This document shows, one piece after another, positions 7,719-16,472 of a stretch of DNA of 64,000 bases (position 1 is its first letter; each line of letters opens with the position of its first letter). Below the pieces are notes generated by a model. That model was not told the origin of the DNA and made no database searches. It was given only the letters and a program-made list of their open reading frames with translations. The stretch covers positions 62,001 through 126,000 of the forward strand of contig JBKBHI010000008.1 of the NCBI GenBank assembly GCA_046297835.1. The letters are read 5' to 3'. Made by a program: the position numbers and the translations under genes. The DNA is from CAMAVH01 sp046297835. Its GTDB lineage: Bacteria > Pseudomonadota > Alphaproteobacteria > SMXQ01.

Positions 7719-8491
7719 TTGGCTGTCTCCATGGCGGCCGGATCGGCGGCGCGCGTGAGGAAGGCGCGCACGCGCGGATCGTCGCTCTCTTGCAACAATA
7801 TCCGCGGATCGCCCGCGGCGATCATGGTCTTTGATTCGGCGTCGAGGAACACCGAATTATCGCCGATGGCGAATATGCTGGCGAGCTCGTGACTGACGAT
7901 CACCACAGTCGCGCCAAGGCTGTCGCGCAATTCGAGGATCAGATCGTCGAGCCGCTTCGAATTGATCGGATCGAGGCCGGCGGAAGGTTCGTCGAAGAAC
8001 AGGATGTCCGGATCGAGCGCCATGGCCCGCGCCAAGCCGGCGCGCTTGCGCATGCCGCCGCTGATCTCGGACGGATAATAATCTTCGAAGCCGGCGAGGC
8101 CGACGAGCGAGAGTTTGAGCGCGGCCAGATCGCGCACGTCGGCCGGCGCGAGATCGGTGTATTCCGAGATCGGCAGCGCGACGTTCTCCGCCAGCGTCAT
8201 CGAGCTCCACAGCGCGCCGCTCTGATAAAGCACGCCGAAACGGCGCATGAGCGCGCGCCGCGCCTCGCCCTGGGCGCGCCAGAGCGGCGCGCCGTCGTAA
8301 TAGACCTCGCCCTTGGCCGGCGGCTTTAAGCCGATCATCTGCTTCAGCAAGGTCGATTTGCCGCAGCCGGAGCCGCCCATGATGAAGAAAATCTCACCGG
8401 CCTTCACCTCGAACGTGAGGTCGCGCTGCAGGACGAAGCTGCCGTAGGCCATATCCATGTCTTGAACCGCGATGCGGGCGTCGCTCGCCAT
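7715..8491 (-). CDS. mlaF: Lipid ABC transporter ATP-binding protein (MlaF-like)
   Basis: This 258-residue ABC ATPase has Walker A GGSGCGKSTLLKQM, the signature SGGMRKRAGLARA typical of MlaF, and Walker B ILFFDEPSAGLDP. It energises the MlaE-type permease. The start MASDARIA at 8491 lies 2 nt after the mlaE stop and has GGGGCTG upstream; the longer frame upstream is a shadow of mlaE. The four genes of this strand form one operon. Confidence 0.95.
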   Translation of the reverse strand: MASDARIAVQDMDMAYGSFVLQRDLTFEVKAGEIFFIMGGSGCGKSTLLKQMIGLKPPAKGEVYYDGAPLWRAQGEARRALMRRFGVLYQSGALWSSMTLAENVALPISEYTDLAPADVRDLAALKLSLVGLAGFEDYYPSEISGGMRKRAGLARAMALDPDILFFDEPSAGLDPINSKRLDDLILELRDSLGATVVIVSHELASIFAIGDNSVFLDAESKTMIAAGDPRILLQESDDPRVRAFLTRAADPAAMETAK

Positions 8492-8493
8492 GA

Positions 8494-9642
8494 TCACAGC
8501 CCCAGAATGTCGAGCACGACGGCGAACAGCCCGTCGGCCACGACGATGAGGACGATGGCGATGACCACCGCCGAGGTCGTCGCCAACCCGACGGCAGCGG
8601 CGCTGCGGCCCGCGAACAGGCCGCGCTGGCAGCCGGTGAGCGCGACGATGACGCCGAAAACGCTGGCCTTGGCCAGCCCGATGAACAACTGCGTGAGATT
8701 GAGGGCCCGCAGCGTTTGCGCCCAATATTGCGCGAAATCGAGGCCGAGCAGCGTGGTGCCGATCAGCGCGCCGCCGAGAATGCCGAGGATGTCGGCATAG
8801 AGCGCCAGGAGCGGCATCATCAGCACCAGGGCGATGACGCGCGGCAGCACCAGGAAGTCGATGGGATTGAATCCCAAGGTCGAGAGCGAATCGACTTCCT
8901 CGTTGGCCTGCATCGAAGCGAGCTCGGCGGCGAAGGCCGCGCCGGTGCGCCCCGCCATGATGATGGCGGTCATCAGCGCCCCCATTTCGCGCAACATGGC
9001 GATGCCGACGAGATTGGCGACGTAGATCTCGACGCCGAACTGGCGCAGTTGCACCGCGCCGACGAAGGCCAGGATCATCCCGACCAGCACGGAGATCAGC
9101 GTGACGATGGGCAGCGCCTTGACGCCGACATCCTGCACGATGAGCAGCAGATCGGAGCGGCGGAAACCGGGCCGGCCGCGCAACAGCCGCCAGAAGGCGA
9201 GCGCGGTCTCGCCGGTGAAGGCGAGCATCTGGCCGCCCTCCTTCACCGCATTCAACGTCGCCTGGCCGATGCCGCCGAGGAACGATTCGTCCGCCGCGCC
9301 GCGGCGCGCGCCGCTCGGGGCCTCCTTTTGCGCCGCGAGGGCCATCAGGCGGCGCAAGCCGTCCGGCAGGCCGTCGCGCGACACAGCGCCGCCCGCCGCC
9401 GCCTCCAACTTACGAAGGACCAGCAGAAAGCTGGTGTCCCACACCGTAACCGCCGTGGCGTCGAACTCGACAGGGCCAAGCGGCGCGCCATCCGCCATCT
9501 CCCGGACGACGGGCGCGATGTCCGCGCCGCGGCCGGCGCGCCAATCGCCAGCGAAGACGAGCGTCCACGCGCCCTGGGCGGAGCGCTGAAGCTTAACGGT
9601 GCCGGATACGGCTTGAGGCGGTGCGCGCAAGGGGTCGGGCAT
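8494..9642 (-). CDS. mlaE: STAS-MlaE fusion permease
   Basis: This is about 382 residues. Residues 1-105 form a STAS-like domain (KLQRSAQGAWTLVFAGDW and following), and the rest is an MlaE permease with five or so membrane segments and the conserved EMGAL and LPRVIAL motifs. In enterics the STAS protein is separate MlaB; here it is fused to the permease, a known alternative arrangement. It is the first gene of the mlaE-mlaF-mlaD-lipoprotein operon. The start MPDPLRAP is preferred over an upstream ATG at 9678, but neither has a strong ribosome site. Confidence 0.9.
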   Translation of the reverse strand: MPDPLRAPPQAVSGTVKLQRSAQGAWTLVFAGDWRAGRGADIAPVVREMADGAPLGPVEFDATAVTVWDTSFLLVLRKLEAAAGGAVSRDGLPDGLRRLMALAAQKEAPSGARRGAADESFLGGIGQATLNAVKEGGQMLAFTGETALAFWRLLRGRPGFRRSDLLLIVQDVGVKALPIVTLISVLVGMILAFVGAVQLRQFGVEIYVANLVGIAMLREMGALMTAIIMAGRTGAAFAAELASMQANEEVDSLSTLGFNPIDFLVLPRVIALVLMMPLLALYADILGILGGALIGTTLLGLDFAQYWAQTLRALNLTQLFIGLAKASVFGVIVALTGCQRGLFAGRSAAAVGLATTSAVVIAIVLIVVADGLFAVVLDILGL

Positions 9643-9761
9643 CGGCTGTATTCTGGACCAACTTACGGAACGCCACAAATCTCCAAAAGTTTCAGGATGT
9701 TAACCGGCCTGACGCAGATCGGCCGCAAACCCGCGACTTATCGCCCGCCGGCGCGCGGGCG

Positions 9762-10220
9762 CTATTGGCCGGCGTCCGGCAGTCCGTAGCCGGCGCGGGT
9801 GACTTCGCGCATCAAATCCTCGACGCGGTCGATATAGGCGCGGAAGCGCTCGCGGCCCTTGGCGGTGAGCGCGATCACCATGCGGCGGCGATCGGCCTGG
9901 GCGCGCTGCAAATCGACCAGCCCGAGGGCCTCCAGGTCGCGCACGATATATTGCAGGGTGCGATGGGGCCGCGCGATCATCGCTTCGAGCGACGAATAAT
10001 TCATGCGGCCCTCCGGCGCGCGGGCGACGGCGACCAGGACGTCCCAGCGGATGGCCGAGCCGCGCGTCTGGAGCGCCGCGTCGCCCCAACCGCGCGCCTG
10101 CCACATCAGGTCGGCGAACAGCCGGACTTTCTCCCCGGCGGCGGCGAAACCGTCCGGCGCGAGCCGGCCGGCGGCGACGGGCGGCATGATGGAAATGGAC
10201 GACGACGCTGGGCTCGACAT
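9762..10220 (-). CDS. MarR-like winged-helix transcriptional regulator
   Basis: This 152-residue protein has a winged-helix domain of MarR type: a recognition helix around PHRTLQYIVRDLEALGLVDL, then the wing RAQADRRRMVIALTAKGRERF. The start at 10220 is preferred because GGGGGAG lies upstream; the ATG at 10298 lacks one. It lies upstream of the mla-like operon on the same strand (119 nt gap) and divergent from aapJ, so either could be its target. The ligand is unknown. Confidence 0.8.
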   Translation of the reverse strand: MSSPASSSISIMPPVAAGRLAPDGFAAAGEKVRLFADLMWQARGWGDAALQTRGSAIRWDVLVAVARAPEGRMNYSSLEAMIARPHRTLQYIVRDLEALGLVDLQRAQADRRRMVIALTAKGRERFRAYIDRVEDLMREVTRAGYGLPDAGQ

Positions 10221-10448
10221 GCTCGCTCCCCCGAAATGCTGGAACTGCGGGTTCGCGACGATCCCGCGCCGCCGCCCAATCGGCCGCGGCGGCGCCATCG
10301 TCGCGGTTTCCGCGCCGCTCCGCCTCCTGTGCTTAGGAAGTAATACAAACGTACCGGCCAGATTGTCGCGGCGACGAAAAGCGTGTTACCGTTCCTGACG
10401 CACGCCCTTCGGGGCCGGATCATCCGATTTCACTTGGGGGATAACGCT

Positions 10449-11474
10449 ATGAACTATCGGCACATTCTTGCGACCCTGGGCGTCGCTTGCGGCACCGTGG
10501 CGGCGCTCCCCGCCCTCGCCGGACCCACGCTCGACGCCATCAAGGCGCGCGGCGAGATCGTCTGCGGCGTCAACACCGGGGTCGCCGGCTTCTCCGCGCC
10601 GGACGGCCGCGGCGAATGGAAGGGCATCGACGTCGACATCTGCCGCGCCACCGCCGCCGCCCTGTTCGGCGACGCCAAGAAGGTGAAATACGTCGGCCTG
10701 ACCGCCGCCCAGCGCTTCACCGCCCTGCAATCGGGCGAAGTCGACGTGCTGTCGCGCAACACCACCGGCACCTTGAGCCGCGACACTTCGCTCGGCCTCA
10801 ATTTCGTCGCGCCGAACTACTACGACGGCCAAGGCTTCCTGGTCGCCAAGAAGCTCAACGTCAAAAGCGCCAAGGAGCTGAACGGCGCCACGGTTTGCGT
10901 GCAGCAGGGCACCACCACCGAGCTGAACATGGCCGACTACGGCCGCGCCAACAAGATCAGCTTCAAGCCGGTCGTGATCGAGAAGGTGGAAGAAGCCGTG
11001 GCCACCTTCATGTCCGGCCGTTGCGACGCCTTCACCTCCGACGCCTCGCAGCTCGCCGCCACGCGCGCGACCGCGGCGAGCAACCCGGACGACTACATGA
11101 TCCTGCCGGAGATCATCTCCAAGGAGCCGCTCGGCCCGATGGTCCGCCACGGCGACGACCAGTGGTTCGACATCGTCAAATGGTCGTTCATGGCCATGCT
11201 CGAAGCCGAGGAATACGGCATCACCACCGCCAACGTCGACGACATGCTCAAGAGCGACAACCCGAACGTGAAGCGCATCCTCGGCGTCACCGAAGGCATG
11301 GGCAAGGCGCTCGGCGTCAGCGAGAAGTGGGCCTATAACATCGTCAAGCAGGTCGGCAATTACGGCGAAAGCTTCGAGCGCAACGTCGGCATGGGCAGCC
11401 CGCTCAAGCTGGAGCGCGGCCTCAACGCCCTGTGGACCAAGGGCGGCCTGATGTACGGCTGGCCGATCCGCTAA
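10449..11474 (+). CDS. aapJ: General L-amino acid ABC transporter, periplasmic binding protein
   Basis: This 341-residue type 3 solute-binding protein has a signal peptide of about 24 residues ending ALPALA. The mature protein begins GPTLDAIKARGEIVCGVN, typical of AapJ/BztA. It binds polar and aliphatic L-amino acids in the periplasm. GGGGGAT precedes the start. A strong hairpin follows the stop and separates it from aapQ, consistent with extra binding-protein mRNA relative to the permeases. Confidence 0.95.
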   Translation: MNYRHILATLGVACGTVAALPALAGPTLDAIKARGEIVCGVNTGVAGFSAPDGRGEWKGIDVDICRATAAALFGDAKKVKYVGLTAAQRFTALQSGEVDVLSRNTTGTLSRDTSLGLNFVAPNYYDGQGFLVAKKLNVKSAKELNGATVCVQQGTTTELNMADYGRANKISFKPVVIEKVEEAVATFMSGRCDAFTSDASQLAATRATAASNPDDYMILPEIISKEPLGPMVRHGDDQWFDIVKWSFMAMLEAEEYGITTANVDDMLKSDNPNVKRILGVTEGMGKALGVSEKWAYNIVKQVGNYGESFERNVGMGSPLKLERGLNALWTKGGLMYGWPIR

Positions 11475-11486
11475 AGCAGCAGAACA

Positions 11487-11513
11487 GACGCCGGCGGCAT
11501 CCCCGCCGGCGTC
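11487..11513 (+). terminator. Intercistronic hairpin between aapJ and aapQ
   Basis: An 11-bp perfect stem GACGCCGGCGG/CCGCCGGCGTC with a 5-nt loop starts 12 nt after the aapJ stop. The T-run is weak (ATTCGTTTCG). It probably acts as an attenuator or an mRNA 3'-end protector and need not be a full terminator. Confidence 0.65.
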
Positions 11514-11553
11514 ATTCGTTTCGTAACATCATCGTATAGCGCGGGAGTCGGTC

Positions 11554-12768
11554 ATGGCGTCTCAACCGGGCAATGCCGGCGACGCGCCGCCGCTCAAAGC
11601 GCCGCCCAAGGCTCCCCGCGGCGTCTTCTGGAACGATCCGCAGGTCCGCGGCATCTTCTATCAGGTGTTCGCCGTCGCGCTGATCGGCAGCGCGATCTGG
11701 TGGCTCGCCTCCAACACCATCGACAACCTGAACTCGCGCAACATCGCGACGGGCTTCCATTTCCTCGGGCGCGAAGCCGGCTTCGAGATCGGCGAGAACC
11801 TGATCGCCTATTCGCCGGCCGACAGCTATTTCAAGGCGCTGCTCGTCGGCGTGCTCAACACGCTGCGCGTCGCCGTCATCGGCATCGTGCTGGCGACGAT
11901 CATCGGCACCATCATCGGCATCGCCCGCCTGTCGAAAAACTGGCTGGTCGCCAAGCTGGCCTCGATCTACGTCGAGATCGTGCGCAACATCCCGCTGCTG
12001 CTACAGCTGTTCTTCTGGTATTCGCTGATCACCGAATTCCTGCCCGGCCCGCGCGAGGCGCTCAATCCGCTGGGCGACATCTTCCTGTCCAACCGCGGGC
12101 TCAAATTCCCCATGCCGGCGCAGGAGTTCGCCTACGATCTCGCCATGATCCTGTTCGCCGTCGGCCTTATCCTGGCGGTCGTCGTGTCGCGCTGGGCCAA
12201 GAAGCGCCAAAACGCCACCGGCCAGCCCTTCCCCATCATCCGCGCCAGCCTCGCCCTGATCTTCGGCCTGCCGCTCGCCGGCTGGCTGATCGCCGGCGCG
12301 CCCCTCACCTTCAACGCCCCCGTCCTGCAGGGTTTCAACTTCGTCGGCGGCGCCTCGCTCAGCCCCGAATTCACCGCTTTGCTGCTCGGCCTCGTCATCT
12401 ACACCGCCGGTTTCATCGCCGAGATCGTCCGTTCCGGCATTCAGTCGGTCGGCGGGGGCCAGACCGAGGCGGCGCTGGCCGTCGGCCTGACCAAGAACCA
12501 GACGCTGCGCCTGATCGTGCTGCCGCAAGCGCTGCGCGTGATCGTGCCGCCGATGACCAGCCAATATCTCAACATCACCAAGAACAGTTCGCTCGCCGTC
12601 GCCATCGGCTACCCGGACATCGTCTCGGTCGCCAACACGACGCTGAACCAGACCGGCCAAGCGATCGAAGGCATCGCCATCATCATGGCGGTGTTCCTGA
12701 CGATCTCGCTGTCCATCGCCGCGTTCATGAACTGGTACAACAAGCATATCGCGCTGGTGGAGCGGTGA
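11554..12768 (+). CDS. aapQ: Amino acid ABC transporter permease AapQ
   Basis: This 404-residue inner-membrane permease of the AapQ/BztB type is longer than usual HisM-type permeases because of an N-terminal extension and a long periplasmic insert (LIAYSPADSYFKALLVGVLN and following). The EAA loop is visible as QTEAALAVGLTKNQTLRLIVLPQALRVIVPP in the C-terminal part. It pairs with AapM. Its stop is 1 nt before the aapM start. Confidence 0.94.
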   Translation: MASQPGNAGDAPPLKAPPKAPRGVFWNDPQVRGIFYQVFAVALIGSAIWWLASNTIDNLNSRNIATGFHFLGREAGFEIGENLIAYSPADSYFKALLVGVLNTLRVAVIGIVLATIIGTIIGIARLSKNWLVAKLASIYVEIVRNIPLLLQLFFWYSLITEFLPGPREALNPLGDIFLSNRGLKFPMPAQEFAYDLAMILFAVGLILAVVVSRWAKKRQNATGQPFPIIRASLALIFGLPLAGWLIAGAPLTFNAPVLQGFNFVGGASLSPEFTALLLGLVIYTAGFIAEIVRSGIQSVGGGQTEAALAVGLTKNQTLRLIVLPQALRVIVPPMTSQYLNITKNSSLAVAIGYPDIVSVANTTLNQTGQAIEGIAIIMAVFLTISLSIAAFMNWYNKHIALVER

Positions 12769-12769
12769 G

Positions 12770-13864
12770 ATGACGGACGCGACCATGCCCGCCGCCGCGC
12801 CGCAAAAGCCCGCCATCGGCGCCATCCAATGGCTGCGCGAGAACCTGTTCGCCAGCCCGTTCCACGCGCTCGCCACCGTGCTGATCGCCTGGTTCCTGAT
12901 CATGACCGTGCCGGCGCTGCTCGACTGGCTGCTGCTCGACGCCGTGTTCGACGCCAACAACGTGCGCGAATGCCGCGCCGCCGGCTCCGGCGCCTGCTGG
13001 GCCTTCATCGGCGAGAAGCACCGCCTGATCCTGTTCGGCCTCTACCCCTACGACGAGCAATGGCGGCCGATGCTGGTCGTGCTGATCCTGATCGCCATGG
13101 TCGCCATCAGCTGCATGCGGCGCTTCTGGACCAAATGGCTGGCGCCGATGTGGATCGGCACGCTGGTCGTCGCCGGGGTGCTGATGTGGGGCGGCGTGCT
13201 CGGCCTTACCTATGTCGAGAACGCGCGCTGGGGCGGCCTGCCGCTCACCATGATCCTCGCCTTCGTCGCCATCGCCGTCGCCTTCCCGCTCGGCGTCCTG
13301 CTCGCGCTCGGCCGCCGCTCTAACCTGCCGGCGATCCGCGCCATCTGCACCATCTATATCGAGCTGGTGCGCGGCGTACCCGCCGTGTCGCTGCTGTTCA
13401 TGGCTTCGGTCATGCTGCCGCTGCTGCTGCCCGAGGGCATGAGCATCGACAAGCTGCTGCGCGCCCAGATCGCGCTGATCGTCTACGCCTCGGCCTATTT
13501 GGCCGAAGTCGTGCGCGGCGGCCTGCAATCCTTGTCCAAAGGTCAATACGAGGCGGCCGACGCGCTCGGCCTCACCTATTGGCAAAAGCAACGGCTCATC
13601 ATCCTGCCGCAAGCGCTGCGCATCACCATCCCGCCGCTGGTCAACACGATCATCACCGTGTTCAAGGACACGTCGCTGGTCGTCATCATCGGCCTTTACG
13701 ACCTGATGAACGCGGCGAAAGCCTCGATCATCGATCCCGAATGGCGCGGCAGCTCGATCGAAGCCTACATCTTCGTGTCGGTGATCTACTTCGCCTTCTG
13801 CTACTTCATGTCGAAATACAGCCAGGGCATCGAGAAGCGCCTGGCCAAAGCCCAGCAGCGCTAA
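12770..13864 (+). CDS. aapM: Amino acid ABC transporter permease AapM
   Basis: This 364-residue permease is the AapM/BztC partner of AapQ. It has eight or so hydrophobic segments and an EAA loop near the C terminus (YEAADALGLTYWQKQRLIIL). A cysteine-containing periplasmic insert is seen near residues 60-85. It starts 1 nt after aapQ and ends 10 nt before aapP. Confidence 0.94.
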   Translation: MTDATMPAAAPQKPAIGAIQWLRENLFASPFHALATVLIAWFLIMTVPALLDWLLLDAVFDANNVRECRAAGSGACWAFIGEKHRLILFGLYPYDEQWRPMLVVLILIAMVAISCMRRFWTKWLAPMWIGTLVVAGVLMWGGVLGLTYVENARWGGLPLTMILAFVAIAVAFPLGVLLALGRRSNLPAIRAICTIYIELVRGVPAVSLLFMASVMLPLLLPEGMSIDKLLRAQIALIVYASAYLAEVVRGGLQSLSKGQYEAADALGLTYWQKQRLIILPQALRITIPPLVNTIITVFKDTSLVVIIGLYDLMNAAKASIIDPEWRGSSIEAYIFVSVIYFAFCYFMSKYSQGIEKRLAKAQQR

Positions 13865-13874
13865 GGAACAGCCC

Positions 13875-14642
13875 ATGGCCGACGCCGCTCCGCAAGCCGA
13901 CACCACGCCGATGATCGTCCTCGACAAGGTCAACAAGTGGTATGGCGACTTCCACGTGCTGACCGACATCGACCTGACCGTGGCGCGCGGCGAGCGCATC
14001 GTGATCTGCGGCCCCTCCGGCTCGGGCAAATCGACGATGATCCGCTGCATCAACCGGCTGGAGGAGCATCAGGCCGGCCGCATCGTGGTGGATGGCGTGG
14101 AACTGACCAACGACCTGCGCAAGGTCGATGCCGTGCGCCGCAAGGTCGGCATGGTGTTTCAGCATTTCAACCTGTTCCCGCACCTGACGGTGCTGGAAAA
14201 CCTGACGCTCGCTCCGATCTGGGTGCGCAAGACGCCGAAGGCCGAGGCCGAGGCCACGGCGATGAAATATCTCGAACGCGTCCGCATTCCCGAGCAGGCG
14301 CACAAATATCCGGGCCAGCTGTCGGGCGGCCAGCAACAGCGCGTCGCCATCGCCCGCGCCCTCTGCGTCAACCCGACCGTGATGCTGTTCGACGAGCCGA
14401 CGAGCGCCCTCGATCCCGAGATGGTCGCCGAAGTGCTCGACGTGATGATCAAGCTGGCCGACGAATCGAACGTCACCATGTTGTGCGTGACGCACGAAAT
14501 GGGATTCGCGCGTTCCGTCGCCGACCGCGTGATCTTCATGGACCGGGGGCAGATCGTCGAGCAGAATACGCCCGACGAATTCTTCAACAACCCGCAGAAC
14601 GAGCGCACCAAGCTGTTCCTGAGCCAGATCCTGGCCCATTGA
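13875..14642 (+). CDS. aapP: Amino acid ABC transporter ATPase AapP
   Basis: This 255-residue ABC ATPase has Walker A GPSGSGKSTMIRCINRLE, signature LSGGQQQRVAIARAL and Walker B VMLFDEPTSALDP, followed by the switch His in CVTHEMGF. It matches the GlnQ/HisP/AapP class. It completes the aapJQMP operon. AAGGAAC precedes the ATG. Confidence 0.96.
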   Translation: MADAAPQADTTPMIVLDKVNKWYGDFHVLTDIDLTVARGERIVICGPSGSGKSTMIRCINRLEEHQAGRIVVDGVELTNDLRKVDAVRRKVGMVFQHFNLFPHLTVLENLTLAPIWVRKTPKAEAEATAMKYLERVRIPEQAHKYPGQLSGGQQQRVAIARALCVNPTVMLFDEPTSALDPEMVAEVLDVMIKLADESNVTMLCVTHEMGFARSVADRVIFMDRGQIVEQNTPDEFFNNPQNERTKLFLSQILAH

Positions 14643-14675
14643 GCGGCGCGCCGCGGCGCATCAGGGAGTTTTTCC

Positions 14676-15371
14676 ATGCAGGGACGCAAACTCGCGGTCA
14701 CGACCCGCGACGGCAAAAGCATGTCCGCCGAATATTTCGCCGCCCCCGGCAGCTACGGGCCCGGCATCGTCATGGTGCCGGCGATCTTCGGCCTGCACGA
14801 TCCGGAACGCGCCATCGCGCGCAGCTACGCCGAGGTCGGGTTCCCCGTGCTGGTTCCCGACGTCTTCTTCCGCACCATTCCCGGCGCATTGGCGCGCGAG
14901 GGCGCGGAGAAGGACCAGGCGATGAAGCGCTATAACGAGTTCGACGCCGCGCAAGGCGCGCTCGACATGGCCGACGCCGTCGCCCTGCTCAAGACTCAGG
15001 AAGAATGCTCGGGCAAGGCCGCCGTGTTCGGCTATTGCTTCGGCGGCCGCCTCGCCTATCTCGCCGCCGCCACCGGCGCGGCGGACGGCGCGGTGTCGTT
15101 CCACGGCACCAAGCTCGGCCTCGATCTCGACAAGGCCAAGGGCGTCGCCTGCCCGTTCCAGCATCATGTCGGCGACGTCGATCCGCAGATTCCGCTGGAG
15201 GAGACCGAGCGGCTGCGCGCCGCTCTCGCCGGCAAGAAAGACATCGGCATTTTCGTCTATACCGGCGCGGCGCACGGCTTCACAGGCCAGGGCCGCCCGT
15301 CCTATCAGCTGCTCGCCGACACCATGTCGCGCGCCGGCGCGCTGGCCATGATGGCCGGCTTGGCGGACTGA
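14676..15371 (+). CDS. Dienelactone hydrolase family protein
   Basis: This 231-residue alpha/beta hydrolase has a Cys nucleophile elbow (FGYCFGG), an Asp in VGDVDPQIP and a His in GAAHGF, the Cys-Asp-His triad of dienelactone hydrolases. The family opens dienelactones in chlorocatechol degradation, but many members act on other esters or lactones. CAGGGAG precedes the start. It follows aapP by 33 nt and could be transcribed with it; no chlorocatechol genes are nearby, so the substrate is open. Confidence 0.88.
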   Translation: MQGRKLAVTTRDGKSMSAEYFAAPGSYGPGIVMVPAIFGLHDPERAIARSYAEVGFPVLVPDVFFRTIPGALAREGAEKDQAMKRYNEFDAAQGALDMADAVALLKTQEECSGKAAVFGYCFGGRLAYLAAATGAADGAVSFHGTKLGLDLDKAKGVACPFQHHVGDVDPQIPLEETERLRAALAGKKDIGIFVYTGAAHGFTGQGRPSYQLLADTMSRAGALAMMAGLAD

Positions 15372-15387
15372 ACCCGCCTTTTCTCTC

Positions 15388-15479
15388 CATTCGTCATGCT
15401 CGGGCTTGACCCGAGCATCCATTTGTCCGTCGCCTGAGCGCCGGAAAGATGGACCCTCGGGTCAAGTCCGAGGTGACGA
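15388..15479. repeat. Composite REP-like palindromic element
   Basis: It begins with CATTCGTCATG and a 9-bp stem (15396-15404 with 15410-15418, loop CTTGA). A second, weaker hairpin follows (15455-15460 with 15468-15473). It has the same architecture as the element at 2988-3082. It lies between the convergent hydrolase and Gfo/Idh genes. Confidence 0.7.
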
Positions 15480-15490
15480 TTTTTAGAGGG

Positions 15491-16459
15491 CTAGGCCACC
15501 TTCTCCGGCTTGCCGCTTTTAGCCGACTTGGCCATCGCCTCGATAACGGCGATGGCGTGGACCGCCTTGTCGACCGGATAGGGAAACGGCGCAACGCCGC
15601 TCACGGCGTCGGCGAAGGCTTCCATTTCGGCGCGCTCGGCGTCGATCTCGGCGAGCTTCTGAAACTCCGGCTCGCCCTTGAGGCCCTTGTAGAGAAAGTA
15701 ATCCTGCTCGCGGATTTCCGCCCAGCCGGCGCCGCCGAACAAATGCAGCCGGGTCAATTCCGGCGTCACGCCATTGGCCTGCAAGGTGCCGGTCTGGCCG
15801 CCCTTGAACTTGAGCAACACGGCGGTGACGTCCGACAGCGGGATGTGCTTGGCGATCTGCGTCGTCGCCGCGACATAGACCTCGGCGATTTCCCCTAAGA
15901 ACTCGATCATCAGATAGAGCGGATGATCGGCGAGGCTGCCCGGCGGGGCCTGTTCGGGATCGGCCTTCCAAGTGCCGGCCTGCACCTTCGGATAACGATG
16001 CACGCAGAAATTGCCCTCGGCATGGACGAGCTGGCCGAGATCGCCGGCTTTGAGGCGGCGGCGCAACTCGGCGACGTTGGGATAGAAGCAGCGGTTGAAG
16101 CCCATGGCGAGCAGCTTGCCGCTTTTGGCCGAAGCTGCGGCCAGCGCGTCCGCCTCGGCCTTGGTCGTCGCCATCGCCTTGACGGCGAGGACATGCTTGC
16201 CGGCGTTGAGCGCCTGCAAACTGTGCGGCGCGTGCAGATGCCCCGGCCCAGCGCTGACCACCGCATCGACCGACGGGTCGGCGAGCAGCGCCGTCACGTC
16301 CGCATGGAGCTTGATGCCGTGCTGCTCGCAGAACGGCGCGGCCTTGCCCGATGCGCCGCTCGCGGCGGCGACGAAGCGCAGCTTGCCGCTCTTGCCCTGC
16401 GTCGATTCGACCAGGCGGCGGCCCCAGCCGCCCAGACCGATGATCCCCACGTTCAGCAT
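15491..16459 (-). CDS. Gfo/Idh/MocA-family oxidoreductase
   Basis: This 322-residue NAD(P)-dependent dehydrogenase has an N-terminal Rossmann motif (VGIIGLGGWGRRL). The canonical family motif EKP is replaced here by VKAMATT (about residues 92-98), keeping the lysine. The C-terminal alpha/beta domain contains the substrate-binding half. The family oxidises sugars, inositols and related polyols; the substrate is unknown. It is downstream of the aminotransferase on the same strand with a 13-nt gap, so the two are probably co-transcribed. Confidence 0.85.
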   Translation of the reverse strand: MLNVGIIGLGGWGRRLVESTQGKSGKLRFVAAASGASGKAAPFCEQHGIKLHADVTALLADPSVDAVVSAGPGHLHAPHSLQALNAGKHVLAVKAMATTKAEADALAAASAKSGKLLAMGFNRCFYPNVAELRRRLKAGDLGQLVHAEGNFCVHRYPKVQAGTWKADPEQAPPGSLADHPLYLMIEFLGEIAEVYVAATTQIAKHIPLSDVTAVLLKFKGGQTGTLQANGVTPELTRLHLFGGAGWAEIREQDYFLYKGLKGEPEFQKLAEIDAERAEMEAFADAVSGVAPFPYPVDKAVHAIAVIEAMAKSAKSGKPEKVA

Positions 16460-16472
16460 GACGCCCCCAAGA

